This document shows positions 8,901-15,795 of a DNA stretch of 26,718 nucleotides, in pieces (the first letter of the stretch is position 1; every line of letters begins with the position of its first letter). The stretch covers positions 1 to 26,718 of the forward strand of contig DAOMHQ010000048.1 of the NCBI GenBank assembly GCA_035430965.1. The letters are read 5' to 3'. Under the pieces are notes generated by a model. The model was not told the origin of the DNA, did not search any database, and worked only from the letters and a program-made list of their open reading frames with translations. The DNA comes from JAKPRU01 sp029568995. GTDB taxonomy: Bacteria; Hinthialibacterota; Hinthialibacteria; Hinthialibacterales; JAKPRU01. Made by a program: the position numbers and the translations under genes.

Positions 8901-8953
8901 TGCCGGAACCATTTCAGTCGTATCTTGGTCCCATTCTTGACCCACGGATTTAG
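5930..8953 (+). CDS. Exported LacZ-like glycoside hydrolase family 2 protein lacking the nucleophile Glu
   Basis: 1007 residues, close to LacZ (1023). The start is ATG 5930, with GAGG 7 bases upstream; a frame opening at 5801 only adds repeat-derived sequence. An N-terminal hydrophobic signal (about 1-28) implies export. Domains in order: sugar-binding jelly roll (SLDGAWKL, DDSDWPEVPVPGNWE, LYRRKFFLP, FDTWSLSGIYRPVTL); Ig-like GH2 domain; TIM barrel (LKGVCWDELDP, GLYVIEEVPFD, HPSILAWSIGNEN); second Ig-like domain; and C-terminal Bgal_small_N/mutarotase-like domain (GLRFEVP, WYPDRH). The acid/base Glu is present (Glu433 in WSIGNEN). The strand that holds nucleophile Glu537 in E. coli LacZ (CEYAHAMGN) reads MAAFSHALGN here, placing Ala502 at the nucleophile position. 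A LacZ His-rich loop (RHEHHP) is also replaced (CWDELDP). GH2 membership is certain; beta-galactosidase activity is doubtful. Confidence 0.9.
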   Translation: MNLQRIIIQVLRLVSPMVLLSLCVSAVPISNQSNSFLSLDGAWKLRVVDNRGFADFAGFTASEYDDSDWPEVPVPGNWEMYGFEEPEFGSRSNLMGLYRRKFFLPAEWKDSVVYIRFEGVSFGSTVWINGREVGSNWSGFTPFEVQVAQILEYGAENTLAVRVVKAPEICSLDCFDTWSLSGIYRPVTLIRKPQSFIQDLFVRADYNPKDQSGRLRVQMALDSFPPSHTRTETVTGEIRLTGPQGTELLRREKTVQVSGQEIPSPHLEWDESIPNVQPWSAELPVLATLTVSLQFEKRLGEQVTRRVGFRSVQIQGGVFTLNGVPIKLKGVCWDELDPAAGAAFNQALWRKDIQLMKAANINAVRTLFHPPDERFIELCDELGLYVIEEVPFDFAEHLLWDTRYLPYFLIRGRAVVTRDRSHPSILAWSIGNENPYTGMTREIISLVKAMDPSRPVLCPQRDEENLPSEVDILAPHFPTGDDLAKLCQPPQGSVSRPVIMAAFSHALGNGCGGLQDVWEKVRQYEKCAGGMIWLWSDRGIRRKVEGREVWNAKADPLIQSGTATDIQADYWVDENTVVDAQGIKGTDGIVSSDRIPQPEYYETKAIYCPVRIQETILPSQSGKKKITLNIENRYDFTDLSRILVTWFLFDGRKQLRSGVIPVECPPHHTRSVSVPAQVPKEFAHPEDACLLVTFTDWRGIEVSRSRVDLEIREPNQIPPDYRKESVEIAAGPITSVSAGPLGLAMNGDTGELISVTSHGKEVLYGPLLPNVFRGRSFSEQVWDKENALFGGARLVNLELQKDRSQVRRSGKTLIARHSYRSTVDSSAGFDLELTYSFPDQAAVEIAYRLEAVGLDCELPEYGLRFEVPKSLSRFCWQGYGPNCWYPDRHIAALKGYFSFWTGEPFCAGNKGNVQWASWNDEDGYGVGIVPSKPAHVQCKPNGEHVEVRWNRLISGLGTKYHRPSAEDRISLSQTRRIEGKITIRGIGPQDVPEPFQSYLGPILDPRI

Positions 8954-9131
8954 AGTTCCGTAAACGAATTGGCCTTACATACCGCCAGGCAAGAATGGCA
9001 TCAGGCGGGATACTGCCGGCATCCGAAGCCACCCTCACCCCAACCCTCTCCCGGAGGGAGAGGGCGTCATGGGCTTCCAGTCACTGGAATCTCTGTAAAG
9101 ATAGTTGAGTTACGTGTACCAGCGGAGTAGA
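8954..9131. other. Convergent intergenic region with two hairpins
   Basis: 178 bp between the convergent stops of the GH2 and radical SAM genes. It holds the C-rich palindrome at 9044-9064 (listed separately) and a small hairpin TTCCAG-TCA-CTGGAA at 9075-9089. No open frame with coding character and no T-run terminator were seen. Confidence 0.5.
9044..9064. repeat. GC-rich palindrome of the CACCCCAxCCCTCxCC family, copy 2
   Basis: CCCTCTCCC-GGA-GGGAGAGGG is a perfect 9-bp inverted repeat preceded by ACCCTCACCCCAA. The lead plus hairpin closely resembles an intergenic element I have seen across many unrelated bacterial genomes. It sits between convergent genes and could stop transcription from both sides by hairpin formation, but it lacks a T-tract. 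Confidence 0.7.
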
Positions 9132-11012
9132 TCAGGCGTGGATCTCATCCTGTTGGGGCATGGTGGATACACCCAGGAGAAGATGCTGAACGGCTTGCTG
9201 ATACATGTCATTGATCTCCATGGCGAACCGTTCGTATTCACTCCCGATGGTGGCCTGTGCGTCTTTATGAAGTTTTTCGACCTTTCGTCGGGCTTCTTGA
9301 AGCGTTTCGTCTCGGAACCGCCGGAACTCGGCCAGGATTGCCTCTTTGGACTGGGCTGTCCCGTCCATATATTGTCTCAATACCCGCGAGAAAGCAACAC
9401 GTTTTTCCAGGAAGTACTGCTGCAGCCGATCCGCCTCGAAAGCCGAATACGTAATCTGGCGGAAATGGTGCCCTTGAACTCCCAGACTGATGGCATCAAC
9501 CAGGAAACTCGGTTTTCGCCAGAGGGTCTCCAAAAGGAATTTGATCGCGCTCCGGCGATAGGGCCGAAAAAGAAGGGTTGCCATATAGTATAAGAACGCG
9601 CGAGACTCGCTCCATGCAATCCGAAAGGCTTTCTTGGGGAGACGCCATCGATCCCGCAGCACGGCACACCGCTGAAAATAGGCTTTCAGATCCGAGGGGT
9701 AGATTGCCTGAAGGATTCTCTGATAGTCAGCGGAGACCTGTTCCATCGGACGACGGGTTTGGAAATTCGTCTGGAAACAATGGGTGTTATTTCCAGAGGC
9801 TTTGCTTAGCAGCCGTCCTTCGGATTCCAGTCGGTCATGCAAATCGGTTTCCGGCAGGGCCTGCATCAGCCCGACCATGGCCACGGGAATTCCAAGATTC
9901 TGAATAAATTCGATCATCAGATCCGCGATATTGTCCGGATCGTTGTCGAATCCGAGAATAAAGCCGGAGGTGACCATCAGACCGGTCCGCTGCATCTTTT
10001 CGACCTTATCGGCCATGCTGCCGAGATTGTTGATATGCTTGCGGGTTTCGCGAAGGCTTTCCTCGGACGGGGTTTCAATCCCGACAAATACCATGTCGAA
10101 TCCCGCGTCGCGGAATCCCTGCAGCAGTTCATCATCGTCGGCAATGGTCAGGGTTCCTTCGGTGAAGAACAGAAAAGGATATCCGTGGCTGATTTGCCAG
10201 TCCCGCATTGCCCACAGGAGTTCCTTCGCGCGGTTGCGGTTGCCGATAAAATTATCATCTACCACAAACACAACACCCCGCCAGTTCAAGCGGTACAAAG
10301 ATTCCAGTTCTTCGAGGAATTTCTCGGGTGATTTGAATCGCGGTTTCCGTCCGAACCGACGCCAGATATCGCAGAATTCGCATCCGATCGGGCAGCCCCG
10401 TGAGGCTTGCACAGCCATGCTTCGATAGGCTTTCATCCGGAGGAGATCAAATCGAGGAATCGGAGTCCGGTTGATATCCGGACGATCTTCGCACAATTCC
10501 ACATCGGTATCATTGCCGAAATGGGCCAGGATCGCGTCCACCTCCCGCTGTGAAACCGGTCGGGCGTAGGCCCGTTTTGCCTTCCCCTGCACGAAATCGG
10601 ACCAGAAGCGGGGGAGTATCTCTTCCGCCTCACCGATCACAAAATGGTCGATTCCCTCCAATGCCGGATAATCGCTTGAGGGATACGGTCCTCCGGCGAC
10701 CACGGGCACACCCTGCTGGTTTGCTCGTTTCCGGACTTCATCGAAGGATTCTCTCTGGACAATCATGGCCGAGAGGAATACGACATCGGCCCAATCCAGA
10801 TCCCGGTCGGTCAGCGGCTCCACATTCAGGTCCAGGAGGCGACATTCACAGGAATCCGGCAGCATGGCGGCGATTGTGGCCAGACCGAGCGGCGGAAAGG
10901 CACTTTTTTTCCCGATCATTTTCAGCGCTGTGCTGAAACTCCAGTAGGTCATCCGTGGAGATTCCGGATACACCAATAGAACTCTTCTGGGACCGGACAT
11001 ATTCCGGACCAT
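9132..11012 (-). CDS. B12-binding-domain radical SAM protein (DUF4070-type) with C-terminal helical tail
   Basis: About 626 residues from the ATG at 11012; alternative starts at 11105, 11087 and 11000 are possible. The N-terminal cobalamin-binding-like Rossmann domain opens with RRVLLVYPESPR, then FPPLGLATIAAML, a VVAGGPYPS loop and HFVIGEAEEILP. The radical SAM barrel follows with the 4Fe-4S/SAM motif CPIGCEFC (Cys207, Cys211, Cys214), VVFVVDDNFIGN and VFVGIETPSEESL. The region around MVGLMQALPETDLHDRL and the following helices resembles the DUF4070 C-terminal domain. These enzymes modify lipids, hopanoids, methyl groups or secondary metabolites; the substrate cannot be read from sequence. 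The last 100 residues are Arg/Glu/Lys-rich and helical (LAEFRRFRDETLQEARRKVE), an unusual extra tail. The gene stands alone, convergent with the GH2 gene. Confidence 0.87.
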   Translation of the reverse strand: MVRNMSGPRRVLLVYPESPRMTYWSFSTALKMIGKKSAFPPLGLATIAAMLPDSCECRLLDLNVEPLTDRDLDWADVVFLSAMIVQRESFDEVRKRANQQGVPVVAGGPYPSSDYPALEGIDHFVIGEAEEILPRFWSDFVQGKAKRAYARPVSQREVDAILAHFGNDTDVELCEDRPDINRTPIPRFDLLRMKAYRSMAVQASRGCPIGCEFCDIWRRFGRKPRFKSPEKFLEELESLYRLNWRGVVFVVDDNFIGNRNRAKELLWAMRDWQISHGYPFLFFTEGTLTIADDDELLQGFRDAGFDMVFVGIETPSEESLRETRKHINNLGSMADKVEKMQRTGLMVTSGFILGFDNDPDNIADLMIEFIQNLGIPVAMVGLMQALPETDLHDRLESEGRLLSKASGNNTHCFQTNFQTRRPMEQVSADYQRILQAIYPSDLKAYFQRCAVLRDRWRLPKKAFRIAWSESRAFLYYMATLLFRPYRRSAIKFLLETLWRKPSFLVDAISLGVQGHHFRQITYSAFEADRLQQYFLEKRVAFSRVLRQYMDGTAQSKEAILAEFRRFRDETLQEARRKVEKLHKDAQATIGSEYERFAMEINDMYQQAVQHLLLGVSTMPQQDEIHA

Positions 11013-11339
11013 ACCGACAGACTTCCCCGGGGTTGTGGAATCGGAATGAAACGCCGCCCGCGAAGTTATTAAATCTTGATGATGCATAGAAAATATCCCG
11101 AACAATAGGCTCTTTGACTTTGCGATCCCCCATCATTTTCCTCGAGGGATCGAATACTACTTTCGTGTTTGACAGCGGGGGATCGATGGTTCCTGAGGAC
11201 AAATCGAATAGGCTTGAACAACCTCCGAATATCGATCCCTCTTTTCTCCCTGTCAATCATCCATGTAAGAATTCGCGATGAATATACCAGATCAATCGAA
11301 AAATTCAACCTCCGAAAAGAGGAAACCGATATGCGAATT

Positions 11340-12227
11340 CTACTCTGAAGCGTCTTCGTCTGCTGTCGCTTCTGCCGCCTGAGCCGCCTCCAACGCTTCT
11401 ACTCTCTGTTTGAGATATTGGGTGCCTTTTGAGAGAAGTCCCCGAAATCGGAGGATTCGATCAATGTCCTCCATGGATTTCGGTTGATAGGTATCGGGGG
11501 TCAAGAGACATGCCACAACCACTTTCTCCTGGCGGTCATTGGTGGCGGGATTCAGGAGTTTGGCACCCTTCAGGAAGGCCGTGAGTTGTTTTCGTTGGTT
11601 GCGTTTGATCGGGTCACGGATTTCTTCCTCATCGAAGAGGGAAGCGCGGACGTAATCCAGGAGCCCCCGCTGGGTTCCGGCATACCCGGTCAGTGATTGG
11701 AGATCTTCGGGAGGGAGGTTCTCCTCCACCTCAAACCGGTTGACGATTTCCCCTAATTTCATGGGTCGACTGGTGGTTTTGCCGAACAGGCCGGTTTTTT
11801 CGGTGATGCTCGGCATTTTCCCGCCCTGTTTTTGTTTCACGCGATCTTTGAAAATGTCCATGGCCGCCGCGGCCTGCATGCTGTATCCGGCCCCCTTCAA
11901 CAGGCCCACGAGGTAGGCGGCTTTCCTGTCCGGAAAGAACCGTCTTCGCTGGATGGGGTGAAAGACGTACTCCGCGAGGGTGTTCATGAATTCATTAAAG
12001 ATTCTCTGGATTTCCGCTGAGGCTTGCTTAGGGGACATACCGGCCGCAATAATGCTGCCGATTTCGGTGTCTGCCATTCCGGTCGGTTCCACGGTCAGAC
12101 CCGCTTCCATTCGAATGGCGACATCGCGTTTTGCCTCTTCGAGTTCACGAGCGGCTTCGTGCATCCGCACGACGCGCTGTGCCTCGGAAGCGTCCATCTT
12201 TCGCATGGCTTCGGATTTTTTCTTCAT
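11340..12227 (-). CDS. Unrecognised 295-residue cytoplasmic protein
   Basis: I do not recognise the family. There is no signal peptide or membrane segment. Residues 1-45 are a charged helix (MKKKSEAMRKMDASEAQRVV) and the C-terminus is Ala/Glu-rich and coiled (QRVEALEAAQAAEATADED). Between them is a compact, probably helical globular part containing EPTGMADTEIGSIIAAGM, FFPDRKAAYLVGLLKGAGYS, GLFGKTTSRPMKLGEIVNRF and VVVACLLTPDTYQPKSMEDI. Regular codon use and a GGGGA about 8 bases before the ATG (with AGGAG immediately before it) support a real gene. It faces away from argG across a 680-bp gap and is followed by a 327-bp stretch before the radical SAM start, so it is probably its own transcription unit. 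Confidence 0.8.
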   Translation of the reverse strand: MKKKSEAMRKMDASEAQRVVRMHEAARELEEAKRDVAIRMEAGLTVEPTGMADTEIGSIIAAGMSPKQASAEIQRIFNEFMNTLAEYVFHPIQRRRFFPDRKAAYLVGLLKGAGYSMQAAAAMDIFKDRVKQKQGGKMPSITEKTGLFGKTTSRPMKLGEIVNRFEVEENLPPEDLQSLTGYAGTQRGLLDYVRASLFDEEEIRDPIKRNQRKQLTAFLKGAKLLNPATNDRQEKVVVACLLTPDTYQPKSMEDIDRILRFRGLLSKGTQYLKQRVEALEAAQAAEATADEDASE

Positions 12228-12632
12228 CTCCTATATCCCCATGGCCATTCCACACTTCGCGGGAAAGGGAATGTCACGATCGCTTAAATCCTCCGATCGT
12301 ATCGGAAATACACTGAATCTTGGAGAAAACCCCAATTCTTGTTGAATCCGAATGCCTCGAATCATACGGGCCAATCGGCAGATTCGTCATTCGTCAGAGA
12401 GCCTCACAGCTGCTCTTCTCACCCTCGGGGGGCAGGCACAAATCCCATGATTACAGGCATTAAACAAACAGTAGATTACACCAATTCAAGTCAATTTACA
12501 ATTCTACGCAATCGAATTTATCTGATTTTTCTGAATGTCTTTTTGGGTTGTTTTTCCTAAGAAAGATCGCTCTCAATTGCCCATCGACAGGCACGCCGGG
12601 GAGTTTTGTACTACCCGGTCAACCCCACCTGA

Positions 12633-12655
12633 CCTCCCCCGATCTTCGGGGGAGG
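12633..12655. repeat. GC-rich palindrome of the CACCCCAxCCCTCxCC family, copy 3
   Basis: CCTCCCCCGA-TCT-TCGGGGGAGG is a perfect 10-bp inverted repeat with a 3-nt loop, preceded by CAACCCCACCTGA. This is the same arrangement of C-rich lead and C/G hairpin as at 4711 and 9044, about 250 bp upstream of argG. Confidence 0.65.
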
Positions 12656-12697
12656 AACCTCTCGCCCACTTTCTTTGCCCCCATCACCGGCCCCGAC

Positions 12698-12717
12698 GGA
12701 GTCGCGTTTGCGATGAC
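12698..12717. repeat. 20-bp dispersed repeat, copy 2
   Basis: GGAGTCGCGTTTGCGATGAC differs from the copy at 2326-2345 at two positions. It lies in the argG upstream region, 43 bp after the C-rich palindrome. Confidence 0.45.
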
Positions 12718-12907
12718 TTGTATATCCGAGTCGGAATGTGGGAAGTCTCTCGTTTCCGGCTCGGCTTGTGTAGGATATCAGAATTCTAGTTGGGACAACA
12801 CAGGCTATCGGGCGGAGTGCCGTATTCTCTATCAGATCAAGGTCATCCGTCGTGTTCGGATTTTCCGCCGCTTGTTCAAGCCGTGACCCGTTTCGGAGGA
12901 CCCCGCA

Positions 12908-14122
12908 ATGAAAAAAGGTATTCAGAAGATCGTTTTGGCCTATTCCGGCGGTTTGGACACCTCGGTCATTATTCGCTGGCTCGTGGAGAATTACCGTTGC
13001 GAGGTTATTGCCTTTGCGGCGGATCTGGGCCAGGGGGAAGAACTGGAGCCGTTGAACAAGAAGGCCATCGATTCGGGGGCCTCGAAAATCTACATTGAAG
13101 ATCTCCGCGAGGAATTCCTGCGGGACTATGCATTCCCGGTCATGCAGGCGGATGCCGTCTACGAGCGGAAGTACCTTCTGGCGACCTCCCTGGCACGTCC
13201 GCTGATCGCCAAGAAGCAGGTGGAGGTTGCCAGGAAAGAGGGAGCGGATGCGCTTTCCCATGGAGCGACCGGAAAGGGAAACGATCAGGTCCGGTTTGAG
13301 CTGACTTACAAAGCGCTTGCGCCGGAAATGAAAATCGTTGCCCCCTGGCGCGAATGGGAGATTCGCTCCCGTCAGGATGCCATCGCGTACGCCAGGAAAT
13401 ATAACATCCCCATCCCGGTGACCGCCGAGAAGCCCTATTCCATGGATCGGAACATGTGGCATCTCTCGTTTGAGGGAGGCATCCTGGAAGACCCGTGGAA
13501 TGAACCGCCGAAAGATATGTTCATTCTGACAAAAGATCCCCAGGACGCGCCGGACAGGCCTGCGCTTGTCACGCTGGATTTCGAGGCGGGGCTGCCGGTG
13601 TCTCTGAATGGTCAACGGGTGGGGCCGGTGGATCTGGTCATTGAGCTGAACCGAATTGCCGGGGAGAATGGGGTCGGTCGAGTGGACCTTGTGGAGAATC
13701 GGCTGGTGGGAATGAAGTCCCGTGGGGTTTATGAGAGTCCTGCCGCCACAGTACTTTATGCAGCGCATCGCGAACTCGTCTCTCTCGTGGTGGACCGGGA
13801 TACCCTTCATGCCCGCCTGATGCTGGCGGAACGATATGCCGAGCTGGTTTATAACGGGCAGTGGTTCAGTTCTCTCAAGGAATCGCTGGATGCGTTCCTC
13901 GAGCGTACCGAGCGCCTGGTAACCGGCACAGTCAAGCTGAAACTGTACAAAGGGAACATCATCGTCGCAGGTCGGAAGTCACCGAACTCCCTGTTCCGTA
14001 AGGACTTTGCGACCTTTGAAGAAGATGCGGTGTACAACCAGGCGGACGCGGAAGGATTCATCAACCTGTTCGGACTACCCCAGAAGATCCGCGCCCTGGT
14101 GGAACGCGAGAAGAATCGCTGA
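12908..14122 (+). CDS. argG: Argininosuccinate synthase
   Basis: 404 residues, full length for ArgG. The enzyme joins citrulline and aspartate with ATP to make argininosuccinate, the penultimate step of arginine biosynthesis, in the cytoplasm. The N-terminal ATP-pyrophosphatase loop AYSGGLDTSV, the AFAADLGQGEE block, the GATGKGNDQVRFE loop and the C-terminal GMKSRGVYESPAAT segment are all intact. GGAGG ends 8 bases before the ATG, an excellent ribosome binding site. No argH lies nearby; lptE follows 77 bp downstream on the same strand and may be read from the same transcript. Confidence 0.97.
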   Translation: MKKGIQKIVLAYSGGLDTSVIIRWLVENYRCEVIAFAADLGQGEELEPLNKKAIDSGASKIYIEDLREEFLRDYAFPVMQADAVYERKYLLATSLARPLIAKKQVEVARKEGADALSHGATGKGNDQVRFELTYKALAPEMKIVAPWREWEIRSRQDAIAYARKYNIPIPVTAEKPYSMDRNMWHLSFEGGILEDPWNEPPKDMFILTKDPQDAPDRPALVTLDFEAGLPVSLNGQRVGPVDLVIELNRIAGENGVGRVDLVENRLVGMKSRGVYESPAATVLYAAHRELVSLVVDRDTLHARLMLAERYAELVYNGQWFSSLKESLDAFLERTERLVTGTVKLKLYKGNIIVAGRKSPNSLFRKDFATFEEDAVYNQADAEGFINLFGLPQKIRALVEREKNR

Positions 14123-14199
14123 TCCGGCTCATCCGGCTTGCCGTTGCGGCGAAAATCGCTTATTCTTGCCCGACTCCGAAAGAGGGGGCGTTTCGATCC

Positions 14200-14688
14200 A
14201 TGAACCGATATTTGTTTGGAGTGGTAGTTCTGGCGGTGTTGATGGCCGTCTCATGTGGCACGACCCGTGAGACCGTCCTGGGTGAGGAGTACCGCTCCGT
14301 CGCCATACCGGTGTTCAAGAATGAGACCATGGAACCGGGCCTGGAAGAGACGATTACGGCGTCCGTCATTCAGGCCTTTCTGCGGGATCGGCGACTGCGG
14401 GTGACGGACCGCTCTCACGCGGATGTTATGCTGGAGGGCCGAATCACCTCCGTGGAGATCGAGCCGCTCAGCTTTACGGACCTGGATCGAGCCGTCGGCT
14501 ATGACATGACCCTTGTTTTGTACGCCCGGATGGTGGATGCGGATGACGGGCGGGTGATGATGCAGGAAACCGAATTTCAAGCCCGTGGCCCGTTTCTCCT
14601 GACCAATGAACCCAGTATCGAACGACAACGGGATATCGGCAGCGTTCTGGCGGATCAGATCATCAGCCGTTTCCTGGACGGCTGGTGA
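14200..14688 (+). CDS. lptE: LptE-family LPS-assembly lipoprotein
   Basis: 162 residues. The signal peptide ends in a lipobox (residues 16-19, A-V-S-C; lipidated Cys19), followed by a fold typical of PF04390: SVAIPVFKNETMEPGLEE, VIQAFLRDRRLRVTD, HADVMLEGRITSVE, YDMTLVLYARMVD and a C-terminal helix QRDIGSVLADQIISRFLDGW. LptE plugs the LptD barrel that delivers LPS to the outer leaflet, so this implies an LPS outer membrane. The call is strengthened by the neighbour: lptE directly before holA is also the E. coli order. The spacing to holA is 6 bp. Sequence divergence in this family is high; a related Curli/CsgG-like periplasmic lipoprotein is the main alternative. Confidence 0.82.
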   Translation: MNRYLFGVVVLAVLMAVSCGTTRETVLGEEYRSVAIPVFKNETMEPGLEETITASVIQAFLRDRRLRVTDRSHADVMLEGRITSVEIEPLSFTDLDRAVGYDMTLVLYARMVDADDGRVMMQETEFQARGPFLLTNEPSIERQRDIGSVLADQIISRFLDGW

Positions 14689-14694
14689 TTCACC

Positions 14695-15687
14695 ATGCCG
14701 CCGGCTCGTCCGACCTCAAGCAAGAAAGACCTTCTGCCCCAATCTCCGGTTTTGCTCTGTATCGGAACGGATTCGTTCCGCATTCGACAGACGCTCCGTC
14801 AGCTGGTGGACCGTTTCGGCGGAGAGAACAACTGCGAGCGGCGGGAATATGATGCAGGCCAGGGCGAAACGGCTAATGCCCTTGTGGATGCCGCATCGTC
14901 CTCGCTGTTTACGCCTCGAAGAGTTGTTGTCCTGCACCAGATTGAGAAAGCCACGGCGGAGGACCTGGAGGCGGTGTTGTCGTATACAAGGACTCCTGCG
15001 GAGGACTGTGTTCTGGTCTTGATTCTGGGATCGAAGAAATCCCCCAAAAAAGCCCTCAAAGAGATTATGGACAAGATCCCCAATGTCGAATTGAAACCTC
15101 CGGGGCCGTCGGAGGTGAAGGCAATGGCGGTTGAACGTCTGAAAAAGGCTGAAGTCGGCCTCGATGCGGACGCGCTCAATTTGCTGCTGGAGCATGTCGG
15201 AACGCGGGGTCTGGAGGCGCTTTCCGAGCTGGATAAAATCATTCTCTACGCAGGTCCCAGGGGATGGGTGGACCTGGCGACTTGTCGATCCCTGCTGGCG
15301 ACGGACCCGGAGGAGGATGTCTGGACCATCACGCGCAATGTGGCGGCCAGAGATTCCGAAACGGCTCTGATGAACCTGCGGAGGATCTTCGAGCAGGGTG
15401 TCGAGCCGGTGCTTGTACTGGGGATGCTGGCGCGGCTGTTCCGCCAGATGTGGGCAGTCCGCACGGCGGAAGCGGAAGGCATTCCGCGTAACAAGTGGTC
15501 GGAAGCGACCGGGCTGGAGGGCTATCCGCTTCAAGCGACCATCCAGCAGGGTTCCGGGTTCAGCCTGGAAAACCTGGACCGGGGATTGGCCCGAATCCGC
15601 GCCACCGATGATATCCTGAAAAGCAGTGCCGGTGCTCCCGAAACCGCTCTCGAACGCCTGGTCGTGGAACTGTCTGCATCATCCTAG
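14695..15687 (+). CDS. holA: DNA polymerase III delta subunit
   Basis: 330 residues, normal for HolA, the clamp-loader subunit that opens the beta ring. The order is an N-terminal AAA+-like domain without a Walker A motif (VLLCIGTDSFRIRQTLRQL), the strand/helix SSLFTPRRVVVLHQIEKAT, VLVLILGSKKSPKKALKE, domain II with LLLEHVGTRGLEALSELDKI, and domain III collar helices (VEPVLVLGMLARLFRQMWAV ... LARIRATDDILKSS). Its ATG lies 6 bp after the lptE stop, with a GGTGAT ribosome binding site that overlaps that stop codon, indicating translational coupling. Confidence 0.93.
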   Translation: MPPARPTSSKKDLLPQSPVLLCIGTDSFRIRQTLRQLVDRFGGENNCERREYDAGQGETANALVDAASSSLFTPRRVVVLHQIEKATAEDLEAVLSYTRTPAEDCVLVLILGSKKSPKKALKEIMDKIPNVELKPPGPSEVKAMAVERLKKAEVGLDADALNLLLEHVGTRGLEALSELDKIILYAGPRGWVDLATCRSLLATDPEEDVWTITRNVAARDSETALMNLRRIFEQGVEPVLVLGMLARLFRQMWAVRTAEAEGIPRNKWSEATGLEGYPLQATIQQGSGFSLENLDRGLARIRATDDILKSSAGAPETALERLVVELSASS

Positions 15688-15795
15688 GGATAAACGGCGG
15701 ACAGTGGTACGATCTTTTGATAAACTCAGAGTAACGGAATACAGCGAATATCGCGCTCAATTATCCCCAATTTCAGATTCAGAGAGAGACCCTGA

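Larger units (their letters stand above)
12228..12907. other. 680-bp divergent intergenic region, no gene seen
   Basis: The region separates the 295-residue protein gene (minus) from argG (plus) and must hold both promoters. It contains an AT-rich core (about 12440-12555), the C-rich palindrome at 12633-12655, and the second copy of the 20-bp repeat at 12698-12717. Short open frames on the plus strand (e.g. 12339-12560) have no ribosome binding site or protein-like composition. I see no tRNA, riboswitch or convincing sigma-70 pair. Confidence 0.6.

Noticed and set aside
9044..9089. Intrinsic bidirectional terminator between convergent genes
   Set aside because: Good hairpins but no T-tract on either strand; kept only as repeats.
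12495..12523. Sigma-70 promoter for argG (TTTACA, 17 bp, TTATCT)
   Set aside because: The -10 box matches consensus at only two positions and lies almost 390 bp from the start codon.
12228..12907. tRNA, riboswitch or small gene in the long intergenic region
   Set aside because: No cloverleaf signature, no known leader motif and no open frame with a ribosome binding site were found by eye.
12611..13810. 399-codon minus-strand open frame antisense to argG
   Set aside because: argG is certain on the plus strand; the antisense frame has no recognisable domain, odd composition (many Arg/His/Pro) and is a by-product of codon bias.
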